Assembly (NCBI GenBank): GCA_017311185.1 | Contig: JAESUZ010001757.1 | Coordinates: 1,302,001-1,366,000, forward strand | Source: Proteles cristata cristata | Lineage: Eukaryota; Chordata; Mammalia; Carnivora; Hyaenidae | Length of the DNA stretch: 64,000 bases | Reading direction: 5' to 3' | Shown: piece after piece, positions 39,430 to 53,067 of the stretch | Position numbering within the stretch: position 1 is the first letter of the stretch | Layout: each line of letters starts with the position of its first letter | Made by a program: the position numbers and the translations under genes | Notes under the pieces: generated by a model | Told to the model about the DNA's origin: nothing | Databases searched by the model: none | The model's input: only the letters and a program-made list of their open reading frames with translations

Positions 39430-41760
39430 TTATTCATGTTTTTTTTTCTGCTTTCCACATCTTTTCCGGGAAAAACAGTGGCAGCAAGACTAGGAGTCAT
39501 CCTCAATGTTTACATAGTTTTTACCTATAACATTATGTTCAGACAGATCAGTTTGTGTATTTGGATACCTTGGAAACCACGAATTACAAAGGATAGAGTT
39601 CTTGCTTTCCTCTTTTCTGTGTTGTCTGTCCTGTGCCACACCTAGTATATCACAGCAAGCACGATGATGATACTATAACAATAATATACAAGGTACAGAT
39701 TGTTTCCAAGGAAAGATACAACGCCAACCATCACTACTTGTGAACAGTAGACCAAGGGTCATAAGCGTAAAGACATAGTGTCACTTTACATACACATATA
39801 TAAAACAGATGAGTGGTGGCCAATTTGTTCATGATATCCAGATAATTCTAACACACTCCTGCTCTGTCATATTTTACTGCCACTTTGGAGAATCACCCAC
39901 TCTTGATTCCAGAGGCGAAAGTCATTGCTCTCCCCAACCAGACCTAAACTGTTTGATTCGAAATGCATTGCTGTGTTGTTAGCAAAGCACAATACATATC
40001 TATTTGTTTTGGCAATAACTCATTAAAGTTTTATTTAATTAAATTGATTAAAGTTGCCTGGGACTGATTTGGGATCCACTTTAAAAAAAATGATTATATT
40101 TTCCTCTGAAAGACATGAAAAAGAAGCATACAGTGACGATCTAATCCTTGCGTTATATTACATAATATCTACTTAATGGACACATTGGGATAAGATTAGA
40201 GAAAATAGAAGTTTTCAAATCAAACATATATGTGACAACTCTTTGAAAACCAGAGCAAAATAAAGATGAAATGATCAAGGAGGAGGAAAGAATGTGAATG
40301 ACATGTTGCTTTCTTTTATTCATAAACGGATAACATGTTCACGGTGAAACAAATAAATAAAAACACAATGGGTTGAAATGAGGGATAATTCCATGATTAC
40401 CTCTCCCAGAAGCTCCCACCCCAATTTCCCCTCACTGCAAAGAGCAAATAGTAAGCTTTCTGGTGTATCTTTTCAGAAATGTGGCATGCATGTACAAGCA
40501 TAAAGCCTTCCTTCCAATAACACAGAATTCGAATTTTAAAGGAGGGAGCAGAAGACGTGTCTTGATTGCTGGTTGATTTTTTTTTTAAGTTATCTTAATT
40601 GTTCATATTTTTCAAGAAGTTCAAAGTCTCACTTGCGGGAGTCTAGTGTTTTAAAAATACGTTGGTGCAATAGAACCCTTGTGTGCAGACTTTTTCACTT
40701 GGTGCTGAATGAAGACACAACGATCTGGCTTCATGTTGCAGAAAAAACAGACTCACTGAGACACAGGACTTGGCTTTCAAGGGTGCCCTTTGCAACTATG
40801 TACAATTTTTGCCTTGCCCACAGTCTTTGGAACCTAACAGCTCAGCAACTTGGCTCTAGATAACACTCTTTCTAAAACAGCTGGTAACCATCTCGATTTT
40901 CCAGTCACTAAAGAGCTGTTTCATGTCTAGGGCATACTTGAATATTTTCACACCAGTTACCTGGTTGGGGGATAATACTCTCCCTTCTAATCATTCCTAC
41001 ATTCCTCTAAGTCATTTTCCCTATCAACTATCATGGCTTTCCAATTCCACACAATCATAAAAATGTCAGGGTGGGAAAGATTACTAGGTCCAGGGCTCGT
41101 AAAACTCAGTGCCTTTAGGAACCAGACTTGTAAACCATATTAGAATAAGACGAACAGAGCCACTGACAATGCATTTTCTCTTAAAAGCCTTGAAATTAAA
41201 ATAATTAAGATCAAAAACAAAAATTGTGTTGGCCAAGTAAAAATGAGTCTATGGGCAGAAATGTCTGCAAATTTTCTCGTCTAATCTATGCAATTATGTA
41301 AAAGTCAACAAGCCACCCTCTCGTTTACATTCTTGCCATTCCTTATCTATGAGCAACACAACAAAAAAACAAAACCCCAAACACTGGGGATTGAAAGTTC
41401 TGCTTCTCTCAACTATGCAACATTGAGGGAGAAATGGGCTTACAAGGACAGGAGTATGGCATTAGATGCCACAGAGTCTACCCCTCCAGGGTGATAGAGA
41501 CTGTCCCCAGCTCCCCATCATATTCACACACCTGGAGGCCCCAGCTTCCATCAGAATTCCATAACCAGTTCTGGAAAGGAAGCAGACAGGCTCTTTAGTG
41601 TATGACCTAGGAGCTTTTAAGAGGCCCCCTTTTTAGCAGACCCCTCACTCATAAGGGGAAATGGATCACATATAGTTTATAATAATCTGAAGAATTCTGT
41701 GTCCCATAAAAAGATAAAGAACCAGCTTGGCCAAGCTATCCTGAGTTACAATGAACAGGA
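39430..41760. other. Intergenic sequence without recognised gene
   Basis: AT-rich, with possible very old LINE remnants near 40310-40520. No exon or RNA gene identified. Confidence 0.4.
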
Positions 41761-41762
41761 AG

Positions 41763-41793
<31 letters not shown>

Positions 41794-41884
41794 GTATAGG
41801 TATAGGTAAAGGTATAGGTATAGGTATAGGTATAGGTATAGGTATAGGTATAGGTATAGGTATAGGTATAGGTATAGGTATATG
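41763..41884. repeat. Compound (GATA)n and (GGTATA)n microsatellite
   Basis: About 7-8 GATA units (to 41793), then about 15 hexamer GGTATA units with one GGTAAA variant. Confidence 0.96.
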
Positions 41885-42639
41885 TGCATATATATGTTGA
41901 GGGAGGCAGCATAGTAAATCAGGAAAATCTCTGATTTTTGACACCCATCTCCACTTCTTAGTCTCCCTGAGCCTTCTCCCTTCTTTCCCAAATTGGAACT
42001 AAAAGCACTTCTTTTGTATTATAGAGGATCTGGGCTAAGCTGTTTCAGTCTACAGGGGAAAAAATTGTACTTTAATAAATAAGTAAAGAACAAGGCTCTT
42101 GGCACTTGAGTGGGGGAGCTGACGGTCTGCGACCACTAGGACCTTCTGCGTGCTTCATAACTTAAAGTATTGTTTCCAGGCAACACTTCCAACTGTGCAT
42201 CGTTAAGAGAACAGAGAACGACCACGTGTCCTCAGATGCCCCCCTTTCCACCACTCCCACCGCCCCTCCCTCCCCCCACCGCAGGCATATCCACTTTCCA
42301 GCTGCAATAGACAAGATGGTGGAGGGTACAATACAATATTTAGGTAAATAATTCTATGTCCCAATTATATGGAGTTCAAGATGTCCCAAAGTATTGTTAA
42401 ACTTTTCAAATTAAATTCCTTTTGGGTTTCTTAAGCACGCACCATAAAATATGGGAGAACTCTGCCACATTACTCACCAACAAAGAGTGTCATAATGCTC
42501 AACAGCCTGATACTACGCCTGTCAACCTTCTCTTTAAAGACAAGAAATGCGTTACACACAAAAGCTCTGCTCTTACTTTTTCATCATTGCTAACATCAGC
42601 ACGGTCAATCTGTGGAAGAAACCCAGGGTTGTTGGGGGG

Positions 42640-42790
42640 CATATCTGGATATAAACCAGAAGATCCGGGTTCAGGTTCTGCCTTGGTCACCTAGTAAGTC
42701 TCTTTTTCCATAAAATGGGGATTACAGGGAACTGTTCTGCATTCCTCACAAGCCAGTGCAAAGATCTAACAAGACAAATGCTGTATGAGA
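42640..42790 (+). repeat. MIR-like relic
   Basis: AGATCCGGGTTCAGGTTCTG and TTTTTCCATAAAATGGGGAT blocks in forward MIR order. Confidence 0.55.
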
Positions 42791-43156
42791 CGGGGCTTCA
42801 CTGACAAGGAAGTGATCAGTTAGTTTCAGGTGCTTCTCAGCAAACAGCTTGCCTTGAACTATACTAGTTTACAGGACTTTATATTTTAATACTTGAGGCC
42901 TCTCGGAGTCTGTTAAGACTTTCATCATTAAGCTGTCCTACTGAGTTTTGTTACTCAGTAGAAGTTAGTTTTTAAACGTATCTAATGCATATGTTTATTT
43001 GAATTGCCTTCAAAAATCCTTCCCTTTTAAAATCAGGAAGGTTTTTCAAGGAATTAATTCCCCAAATTCAGAGATGAAGAATTGTTCTTCATTAAACTAA
43101 CCCTTAACATGATGAAATCTTATATGTGAACAAGCGATTTTAAATATAAGATATAG

Positions 43157-43366
43157 AGGCTCTTGGGTGGCTCAGTCGATTGAGCGACAGACTTGATTTC
43201 GGCTCAGGTCATGCATGATCTCAGGGTTCAGGAGATTGAGTCCTAGGGTCAGGCTCCATGCTGACAGTGTGGTACCTACTTGGGATTCTCTCTCTCTCCC
43301 TCTCTCTCTCTGCCCCTCCCCTACTTGTGTGTGTGCTCTCTCTCTTTCAAAATAAACTTAAAAAAT
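43157..43366 (+). mobile_element. Can-SINE, older subfamily
   Basis: Diverged head (GGCTCTTGGGTGGCTCAGTC) and older-type middle and tail ending CAAAATAAACTTAAAA. Confidence 0.88.
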
Positions 43367-43439
43367 AAAATCCAATATAAAGTATAAAAGATACTACTAA
43401 ATAAAGAACATCCAACTCAGTATCTTACTTTTCTTTAAG

Positions 43440-44440
43440 GTTTATTTAAATGAAAGTCACACATTGGGGAGAGAGAGAGAGATCCTGATAGCATGAATCC
43501 TTTTTGCTATGCAACATATTGAACATAGTTTTAGAGGACTCAACCACCTAAAAAGACCAGAAAAAGAAATAAGAGGTAAAAGTATCAGGAAAGAAAAGGC
43601 AAACTTGTCAATGATGCAGATGATGTGATTGCAAAGCAATATCAAAGAGATCAACGAACTCTAATACTTAATTGGGGAGTTCAGTAAGATTGCCTCACGT
43701 AGTACCTACCTGCACAATTCAATAATGTTCCTCTACTCAGTAATAACATAACAGAAAAAAAAATAGTTTGCTTATATTTATAGCAAAAATTATAACCTAG
43801 GAATTAAGTAAGCTAACAGAGGTTAGGAAATTGTCTCTATTAAAAGGATTGATTACATGAAGGGAAATATTACATTAATGGACAGATATCACAACTTTGC
43901 AAAGGTATTGATTCTCTCAAAATCTATCTACAGGTTTCAGTAAATTTCCAATGAAAATTCCAAAAGGATTGCTTAAGGGGGGATCGAATAATCAATTTTG
44001 AAATATACATGAAAGATTACATATTCCAATCCACTAATATTTCATATAAAATTTACACCAAAGAGTCGATCCACGATAACAGAAATTGGAAAGTAAAGAG
44101 GGTAAAGCAGATCTACCAGATCTTAAAACAAATTACAAAGACATCAAAACAGTATTAAAACGGCATGCAATTGGCATATGGACACACAAATGGCCAGAAA
44201 TGATGGCATAGAGAATATGAGATTACTGCCACCACAAATCAATGGAGAAACGAAGGGTTATCTAGCAAATAATGTTGGGAAATTTAGCTCATTATATGCA
44301 GGGGAAAAAGTTGGATTTCTACTGCACATGACATTTAAAAATAAACATCAAATGGTTGGAAAACCTAAAAATGAGAGACAAAACTATAAATCTAACAGAA
44401 AAAAAAATCAAAGAGTATCAAGTCATCGATTAGCTAATTA
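43440..44440 (+). mobile_element. Old L1 ORF2 relic, sense
   Basis: Resembles L1 ORF2 on the + strand, with blocks such as AATTTCCAATGAAAATTCCA and CAAAACAGTATTAAAACGGC. Many stops; 5' and 3' truncated. Confidence 0.7.
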
Positions 44441-44559
44441 ACGAGCAGATACCTCAAGTTGAGAGAACGCTTTTGGTTTGTAAACCTCAGAGAGTCTCTG
44501 TAAGGGGTGTGCAGGCTTAGGGGAGTGGTGAGGATTTCAATGAACTTGGTGGCATAAGC

Positions 44560-44780
44560 TTCCAGGGAACATGATAACAACCTGCATCCACAGAGCACTT
44601 CACACTGGCACGTGCTGAGGCACTCCTCTGATCAGACAAGAGAAATAAACAAGGTAAAATATTTCTATTTCCTTTCTGCAGATGCTAAAGTTGAAGCTCT
44701 GAAAAATTGACCTCAGTAGACACCCCTAGGATACTTGGAAGAGGCACACTTGAACCCACTGCTCTGACACCAGAGGCTTT
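44560..44780 (-). repeat. MIR-like relic
   Basis: Reverse MIR pattern around CTTTCTGCAGATGCTAAAGT. Weak. Confidence 0.35.
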
Positions 44781-45357
44781 CTCTTTTTCACAGCCTCTTG
44801 TGAGCATTCCGGCATATTTGCGAGCAGTGAGCGGAAGAGCCACAGTCTGGAACGTGCAGGTCAGCGAGTCAAGTCTCCCTTCCGTACAGACCGCCGGGTT
44901 TCCACACAGACACTTGAAAATGGAGAAAGGAACCGAAGGTCACAAGTAAATAGCTTTGGGATATCCAGCTCAAACTCGAATGGGCCATTTTAAAGTGAAT
45001 AGCTTTATTAAAATTCATTATAAATCTTCTTAGAGGCAGGTTTTTTTTTTATGCTTTAATGGTGTCTAAGGTCTGTGTTTAAGAGATAGAAATACATACT
45101 CTGTGTTCCTCCTAGAACTGGTGTGTGATTCAAATGAGAGGAGATTTTGCATACAAGGCATTGCTGTCTTTTATTAATTTCTCGGCCTTTAACAATTTGT
45201 GAAATGTCATCAACTTCGGCCTGCAGCGCCACCCAGTGGATACAATAATGCTTACTATTTCTACGTGGTCTCTGGTGGTTAAGTCTGTTACTCAGGCCTC
45301 TTGCTCACACTCAGTATATTTCTTTCATATTTTCGAGTTATAAAAATTGTTTATATG

Positions 45358-45580
45358 AGGGGTGCCTGGGTGGCTTAGTCGGTTAAGCGTCCGACTTTCG
45401 CTTAGGTCATGATCTCGCGGTTCGTGGGTTCGAGCCCCGCGTCGAGCTCCCTGCTGACTGCCAGCTCAGAGCCTGGACCCTGCTTCAGATTCTGTGTCTC
45501 CCTCTCTCTCTGACCCTCCCCTGCTCACGCTGTCTCTCTCTGTCTCCTAGAAATAAATAAAACATTTTTAAAAAATTAAA
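45358..45580 (+). mobile_element. Felid Can-SINE, young subfamily
   Basis: Near-perfect young head and tail. Target duplication TTGTTTATATGAG both sides. Confidence 0.96.
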
Positions 45581-45879
45581 AGTTGTTTATATGAGGTTTT
45601 TCATAAGTCATGACCAAAAAGTAAGAGCCAAAGTTCAGAGCACAACCTATATTTTACTTGTGATGCTTCACCCTGTGTGGCTGTTGTCACAATGGCAACC
45701 CAAGTGTTTCTCTTATAAACCAGCTATTATTTAACACAAGAGGAAAATCTGGGGCTGTTGTTGGAGAGGTCTGTTTTCCTCTTGATGTATTAAAATTGCC
45801 GAGTCCACACTTGAAATTTTTCTTGTTAGAGTTCACTCATTTGTACACATATCATTGCCTTCAGAAAACTCTACTGCAT

Positions 45880-46005
45880 ATTTTTCATGTTAGGCACCAG
45901 ACCCAGTGCTGGGGATCCCATGATGAGCAAAAAGGAAAGTGGCCCCTGACTTCATGGAGCTTGCAAATCTAATGAGAGAAACATACAATAATTAAGTAAC
46001 CACAC
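45880..46005 (+). repeat. L2-like relic
   Basis: GGCACCAGACCCAGTGCTGG followed by TCATGGAGCTTGCAAATCTA. Confidence 0.55.
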
Positions 46006-46204
46006 AAATGTTGCCTCACTTAGCTCAGAAAATGAAAATACTCGTTTCTTCTTATTTTTCCCCAAAACAGCAAGAGTCTAATTTGTCCTCACATATATCT
46101 GGGTGTTCGGGGTGTGTGGGCTTGTAATGGAAGAGCTTGAAGCTCTTTTGTTTAAATCTGACCATTGTTGGAAGAAGAAAGGAGTTTCCTCCAAGTTATA
46201 GCAT

Positions 46205-46415
46205 AACTGTGTGAAGCAGTAGAATTTGGAGTCAGAAACACCAGGTTTAAATCTTGTGATCTCTTACTATTCTTGTGACATTCAGCAAATGATTTTATGC
46301 CCCTGATACTCACTTTTTATTCTCTGTGACATAGAAATAAGGACACCCACCCTGAAGAGGGACAGCCATGGCTAATATAACACATGGTTATATAATAGGT
46401 GATTAATAAATGCTT
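46205..46415 (+). repeat. MIR-like relic
   Basis: GGAGTCAGAAACACCAGGTT to TATAATAGGTGATTAATAAA, complete MIR layout. Confidence 0.6.
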
Positions 46416-46422
46416 TGCCTAC

Positions 46423-46513
46423 GGGTGCCTGGCTGGCTCAGTGGGTAAAGCATGTGACTCCCCATCTCAGGGTTGTGAGTTCAAGCCCCATGTTTGATGT
46501 GGAGCCTACTTAT
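46423..46513 (+). mobile_element. Can-SINE, truncated older copy
   Basis: Head GGGTGCCTGGCTGGCTCAGT to GTGGAGCCTACTT, then a T tract. The tail is missing. Confidence 0.85.
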
Positions 46514-46649
46514 TTTTTTTTTTGTTTTTTTGCCTAAAGCATCATGTGATCAAAAGTTATATGATTTTTATTACATCACTCATATTTACTGACCCCTAAA
46601 AGGGAACATAAAGTTTAAAGCAATGAGAAAAAAATTAAAGTAAATTTTA

Positions 46650-46890
46650 TTTTTCTTTTTTAAATTTTTTTTAAATTTTTTTTAATGTTTTTATTTATTT
46701 CTAGGAGAGAGAGAGAGACAGCGTGAGCAGGGGAGGGTCAGAGAGAGAGGGAGTCACAGACTGAAACAGGCTCTAGGATCTGAGCTGGCAGTCAGCACAG
46801 AGCCCGACGCAGGGCCCGAACCCACGAGCCGCGAGATCATGACCTAAGCGAAAGTCGGACGCTTAACCGACTAAGCCACCCAGGCGCCCC
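46650..46890 (-). mobile_element. Felid Can-SINE, young subfamily
   Basis: Reverse copy; CTAAGCCACCCAGGCGCCCC end. Target duplication TAAAGTAAATTTT. Confidence 0.96.
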
Positions 46891-46904
46891 TAAAGTAAAT
46901 TTTC

Positions 46905-49635
46905 AAAAGTAAGAGAAAGCTACTAATCTTGAGACATTAGTGTATTACATTATTATGTGGAAATGCATATATGTGCCATTTATTTTTCAAAGATAGCCAG
47001 TGACTGTATCTAAATTCTCATTTCTAGCCCCAAGAGTTGGGGTAAAACAGATGTTTTAAATCCAATTGATCAGATGAAGGAAGAAGCAAAGCATAATTGG
47101 CTAGCTTGGGTATCACAATGAGTTAAAAGGTGAAATGAAACCAGTTAAAAGGTAAATTCTATGACTCTAGCTCTCTGGGTTTCATCTCTTTAGATATCAT
47201 GAAAAGAATGGATACTTCTGAATAGCTAAAGCCTTACTATGCAGAAAGAGTTCCACATAATTCCCTTATTTTACATGAGAAAAGGAAATGTATCAAATGT
47301 TGTTGCAGTTATAAGAACACACACACATTCATACATACCACTCAAAATATTTCAGAAAGGAGGGAAAGATTAAAGCGCTAACATTTGTTGAAACCTACAT
47401 GTATGTTAGATGTATTATCCTATTATCAGGTAAGTATGTTGGCCCTGAGTTATAGAGGAGACACTGAAACAGTAAGAATAAATAAATATTCCATGGAGCT
47501 AGGGAATGGCACAGACAGAATTCAAGTCAGGTCTTGCTGACCCCAGAAGACCTCATATTTCGATCACTTCCCAGTCAGAAAAGTGACCAGTAGAAACATG
47601 CTCCTCTATGACTTTGAATGTATTTCATTGTGTATGATATCCCATCAATTGTCGGCCATATTATGTGACATCAGGAAATTAAAGATGGCTAATGTCAACC
47701 TCCTCTTCATTTTTATAGAGAAAGGGAGGTTCGGATGAACATTACTAGAATCAAAACAATTCTGTTAAAATAAGATAAAATAATTTTACATTATCTGCAT
47801 GGGGAAAATACATGTTTACTAAGTGTTTGTTAATATTTCTTTATTCTTGAGTTCTGACCACATTTTTGTAATGTTTCTCTCTTTATCATGGACTTCTGAG
47901 AAGGGCGCATTGGATGCTTCCTCCTTGGCTCATGTGCTGATTATTTAAGACAATATGGGAAGGCAGAGGAAAATTGGAAGTCAAAGCCCATCTGCACAAG
48001 AGACTGGTGTCACTAGACCTTGATATTAATTTTCCAGATGACTTTGCAGCTGAGTCAGCTTTACTCTGAGACATTAGAAGATTGAAAGTAGGTAATAAGG
48101 TTAATGGAAGGCCTATGCCACCGCGTACCGTATGCCGGAAAGTAGGAATAACACACAAGCACTTGCACACGTACACATACCCGTACTGAGTTCTAACACC
48201 AGCTGGGACTTTGCAAAAGGGATGCTTCGCATTGTTCCTGTGGCTGCTCAGCCTGGAGTTCATGATTCCATGTGCTCTTTCAAATGAAAATTCTCCATCT
48301 GTGACGAGTCCTAAGGCAACCCAGGTGAGGGCTGGTGAGGGCCAAGGGCCCAGCTAAGCAACTAGCCTTCTGCACGCAGGGCTGTGCTCCCGGGAAAGAC
48401 ATCTATCTCCCTGTGCTCTGGAATGTGAAGCCAGGAGCAGAGCCAAGAAGTCCCGTCCTGAGGGCCAAGTTTATAGCTGGAACCAGATAGACAGAAACCA
48501 AACCAGATCACGCACCTCAGGACCTAGACATAGTGGTCCGGCTCTTACCTGTCTCTGGACTTTCCATTTGTACCCCTCTTTTTCTGAAAGGCTGCTTTAC
48601 ATACTCCACCTTATCTAAAGCAATTCCCCTATAGTCTGTCTCCCTAGCATGTTTATTTTATCACCCCACACTTGGCAATTATTTATTTATTCATGTCTCT
48701 TCTTAGAATATTAGCTCTCTGAGGGCACAGACTTTATCTTCTGATCTCTATTAAAACCCTAGTACCCACATGCCTGGCTCAATCCATGTTTGTTGGATGA
48801 ACACATGAGTAATTCACTTGTATAAGCGTACTTCACAGACGCTTAAAAAAAAATCTCTGCTAGAAAAGCAGAAGTGATAATACTCAGATTAATGTCAACT
48901 GGCCAATTAGACAAAACAAAGAAACTGCATAAGTCAATAGCCTGATATTAAACTTGAGACTAAAAATAGGGGCTATGACATGATATATGACCGAGTCAGA
49001 AGTCAAGAAGGTTATTGAAAGCATTAACAAAATGAAAATTCATTTTTAAAAAAGTAAATATGAAGCTTCAAGTAAGAGTCCAAAGAATCAATTTTGCAAC
49101 TACAAAAGTGAAAAAGTTGGGTTTGACAGTACCTGTGAAAATCAGACAATTTAATCGATTGCAGCCTCAGTATTAGTATTAGTCAAGTTCAAATGAGGCT
49201 TCCCAAAAGCAAGTGCACTCTTAGACTGATTACCAGAAATACTGTGTCCAAAAGAAAAACAATTCTATTTATTTCTACTGATGAGGCGGTACCAGGAGAA
49301 GAAGGTTTTGTGTCTGGTAGTGTATTTCACGAAAACTACCCCAATTAAATGAGCAGTGTGCCAAAGATACTGAAAAAAAGATGTCATACACAAACACTGA
49401 ATGTGTGGCTGGGAAAGGAGAAGTTCGGAGGTGGCAGCTAGTCTGAGAGAGGCAGTGAAGAGGGTGTGCAGATAGGGAGCTCAAAAGCTGTGCGTAAATA
49501 TTTTGTGTGGAAGGAGAATTAACTTTATCTCGTGGTGCTGTGCAGCGAGGCAGGTGGACGTCATAGGGAGGTAGGCTTCAAAGCAATCTGAGGAGGTAAT
49601 GAGAGCTTCGAAGCTGACGTGACCATCTTGTGGCT
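46905..49635. other. Intergenic sequence without recognised gene
   Basis: A MIR-like relic on the minus strand at about 47370-47560 is the only repeat I can name. A minus-strand 125-codon frame (47886-48263) has no recognisable domain. Confidence 0.4.
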
Positions 49636-49636
49636 T

Positions 49637-50088
49637 TGTGTGTTAGTCCGGTTCTCCAGAGAAACAGAACCAATAATATATGTATAGATGTGCATAAGGG
49701 GAGATTTATTATAGGGATTCGCTCATGTGAAGTCCCACGACCTGCATCTACAAGCTGAGACCCAGGAACACCAGCAGTGACTTCAGCCTGAGTGTGAAGA
49801 TTTGAGAACCAAGAGCAGCAGTGTCAGAAGGCAAGAGAAGATGGATGTCCCAGCTTAAGCAGAGAAAGAAAATTCAGCCTCCTTCTGTCTTTGTGTTCTA
49901 TTATGTCCTCAGTAGATTGGGTTATGTTCACCTGCCTTGGTAGGGACCATCGTTTTTACTCAGTCTATCCACCCAAATGCTAATCTCTTCCAAAAACACC
50001 CTCACAAACACACCTAGAAATAATATGTTGCCAGCTATCTGGGCATCCCTTGGCCCAGTGAAGTTGACACATAAAATTACCCATCACA
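49637..50088 (-). mobile_element. MLT2-type solo LTR (ERV-L)
   Basis: Reverse LTR: begins TGTGTTAGTCCGGTTCTCCA and ends AAAATTACCCATCACA. Same family as the LTR at 16369 but in opposite orientation, and no internal pol sequence lies on either side. Confidence 0.85.
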
Positions 50089-50099
50089 CTCTGTAACTA

Positions 50100-50950
50100 C
50101 TTTGGGGGCAGGTTGTACTGGATCAGGGAGGGACCAGAGCAGGCAACTCCCACATTTTCTTCCAACTCTAAGCATTTTACACTTCCCATGGTCTCTCAGG
50201 GATGTTGAGAATAAAAGAAAACCATTTAGAAGCATATAAAATATGCCAAAATAATAACCTATTATTTTAATCTACCATTAAAAATTTCTGCCCAAACATT
50301 ATTACTTACACACAAGTTTATTGGGGTTCTTTGAAATGATGAAGAATTGTAAAATACAATTATAACAAGAAAATGGAAAAGTCATTCAGTTGACTATTTT
50401 AAGTAATTGTGAAATAGAAGTGCCATGTTTGTAGTTCACTTGCTTGGGAAGGCTCCTTCCGGGGAGACAAGGAGACTAAACCCCATTCTCTTTGGAGGCC
50501 TGATAAGAGTTCCGTTGATTTCAGTCACTGATGCTTCACAGCAGAATCATCAGGGAAACTGGGATGAAGGATTTCTCTGGGAAAAGCCCCACAACATTTA
50601 TTTTAAACCAATATTATAGCAAGTGTCACATTGGCCTGGGGCACATTCTGGAAATAGACATTCCCTTGGCCTTCCTCACCCCATGTCTCCCAACACCACC
50701 CAAATTGACATATGAGAGCTCATGTGTCTCTTACACAGAAGGATTTTCTGACAATGTGGATTGTGGGTTAGTCAACTCAGGAATGCATTATGGGGAATGG
50801 CTAAACATAAAATCATTCCTTAGAAGTGGTAATAAAAATAAATAAGATAGATTCTCATTTGTCAGGGGCGACTTCTGTGTCATCCAAAGCCATCAGCAAA
50901 TACCTACTACTAGCACTTATGTGGAGGTTGCTCAGGAAGTTACCCAAACG
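50100..50950. other. Intergenic sequence without recognised feature
   Basis: AT-rich unique sequence. Confidence 0.4.
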
Positions 50951-50968
50951 TAGGATTACTATGTTAGG

Positions 50969-51635
50969 GTTTTTTTTTTAATTAATTTTTTTTTTTTTAC
51001 TTTACATCTAAGTTAGTTAGCATATGGTTCAACACTGATTTCAAGAGAAGATTCCTTAATGCCCTTTACCCATTTAGCCCATCCCCCCTCACAACCCCTC
51101 CAATAACCTTCTGTTTGTTCTCTGTATTTAAGAATCTCTTATGTTTTGTCCCTCCCTGTTTTTATGTTATTTTTTCTTCCCTTCCCTTATGTTCATCTGT
51201 TTTGTATCTTAACGTCTTCATATGAGTGAAACCACATGATATTTGTTTTTCTCTGACTGACTAATTTCTCTTAGCATAATACCCTCTAGTTCCATCCACG
51301 TAACTGCAAATGGTAAGATTTCATTCTTTTCGATTGCCGAGTAACACTCCATTGCATATATATGCCACATCTTCTCTATCCATTCATCCGTCGATGGACA
51401 TTTAGGCTTTCTATGCTTTGGCTGTTGTTGATAGCACTGCTATAAGCATTGGGGTGCATGTGTCCCTTTGAAACAGCACACCTGTATCCCTTGGATAAAT
51501 ACCTAGTAGTGCAATTGCTGGGTCATAGGGGAGTTGTGTTTTAAATTTTTTGAGGAACCTCCATACTGTTTTCCAGAGTGGCTGCACCGGTTTGCATTCC
51601 CACCAGCAGTGCAAAGGAGATCTTCTTTCTCCACA
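50969..51635 (-). mobile_element. 5'-truncated L1, 3' end
   Basis: Antisense L1 3' UTR and ORF2 tail with T-rich left end. Target duplication TAGGATTACTATGTTAG at 50951-50967 and TAGGATCACTATGTTAG at 51636-51652. Confidence 0.92.
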
Positions 51636-51654
51636 TAGGATCACTATGTTAGGA

Positions 51655-52560
51655 TAAAGTAAGTTACTATAGATGCAGATCTTGTTGATGCCGACGTGGT
51701 ACAATTCCTGGGCTCAGGAGATCAAGTCCTCCCCAGTTGCTAACATGTAAATACATGGCCAGTTCATAACATTTTTTTCCTAGAGACAGTTAGGCCAGCC
51801 CTTGCACTTGTCTGAAATTACAGACCAATTGCACTGAGTTGTATCCAAATTCTAGGTAGAAAAAGAAAATAAACTGTTAGTACCCTTTAGCAGATGAGAG
51901 CCAACTTCCAAAACCCAACCTGAAGCAGATTTTCCATGAGAAATGCCAGGAAATCAAGGATAATCCTTAAGGCGGAGGAGGGGCAGAGCTAGGAGATCTT
52001 GGACATAGTGCAAGTTTCAGACCTACTGAAGACACTGGCATTGTCTCTCAAGTTCAGCTTTTCTGAGGCCAACTGTGGATGAATTATTTCTGCTTCACCC
52101 TCAAGCTGTTGGTTTCTCTGGCTTTTTTCATCCCATTCTCTTCCTGGACCCCATCAAGAAATCTGGCATGCTACTTGTCTCTAATTTTTGCCAACTCCTT
52201 AACTTCATGTCCCTTAAATCAGTCTTATTTTAAGGCATTTGGCTAAATAGATATAAGTATTGTATTTTCCTTGAAGTCAAAGCCTTTAATTTTATCATGG
52301 ATATATGGACAATGGCCTCATTTTTGCTTTTCTCTATCTCTAAAAATAGGTAGAGGTTTGATTTGAACTTTCTATGGCTTAGTAATAAAAATGTAAGCAG
52401 GATAAGAAATTGCGTTATCTCCATTGCATTTGACACAAATATTGAGATCAAATAACCAGTAAAAGTATTATTAGTTTAAATTTTTCAAAGGAGGCATATT
52501 CCTGGTCCATTATCCCAATGCGTAATGCAAACGCATTTTCTGAGCTATTTTTTATCCAAG
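51655..52560. other. Intergenic sequence without recognised feature
   Basis: Unique sequence, no exon seen. Confidence 0.4.
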
Positions 52561-52569
52561 AGTTATAAG

Positions 52570-52760
52570 TGCTGTATAAATGCAGCATCAGGTTACATTT
52601 GCTAGTGCTATTATCATTCCTATTTTACAAGTGGGAAAAGTGAGAGGTTAAACGTCCTAGAGCTAAAAGCACAAGTAATAGGCAAGCCAGGATTTGAGGC
52701 CATTGCTATTGGTTTCCTATCACCATTTACCAACAAGGTCATTCCCCTTTCTATGCTACA
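52570..52760 (-). repeat. MIR-like relic
   Basis: Reverse MIR core: TTTTACAAGTGGGAAAAGTG and AGGCAAGCCAGGATTTGAGG. Confidence 0.6.
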
Positions 52761-52860
52761 AATGGCCTCCTTCTAGAGGCGCAAAATCTGCCAAAAGGGC
52801 AGCAGACGAACATGGCAAGGTCTGAGCTCTAATCCTGCATGACCACAAGTTTCCTCCCCA

Positions 52861-53067
52861 TTTTATTTTTTAATGTTTTTTATTTATTTTTGAGAGAGAG
52901 GGCAAGCACAAGTGGGGGAGGAGCAGAGAGAGGGGGAGGCAGAGGATCTGAAGTGGGCTCTGCACTGTCAGCACAGAGCCACAGAGCGGGGCTCAAACTC
53001 ACACACCTTGAGATCATGACCAGAGCCTAAATCGGATGCTTAACCCCCTGAGCCACCCAGGCGCCCC
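52861..53067 (-). mobile_element. Felid Can-SINE
   Basis: Reverse copy ending TGAGCCACCCAGGCGCCCC. Confidence 0.93.

Noticed and set aside
41666..41991. Frames with repeated Ile-Pro or Tyr-Leu
   Set aside because: Translation of the GATA/GGTATA microsatellite.
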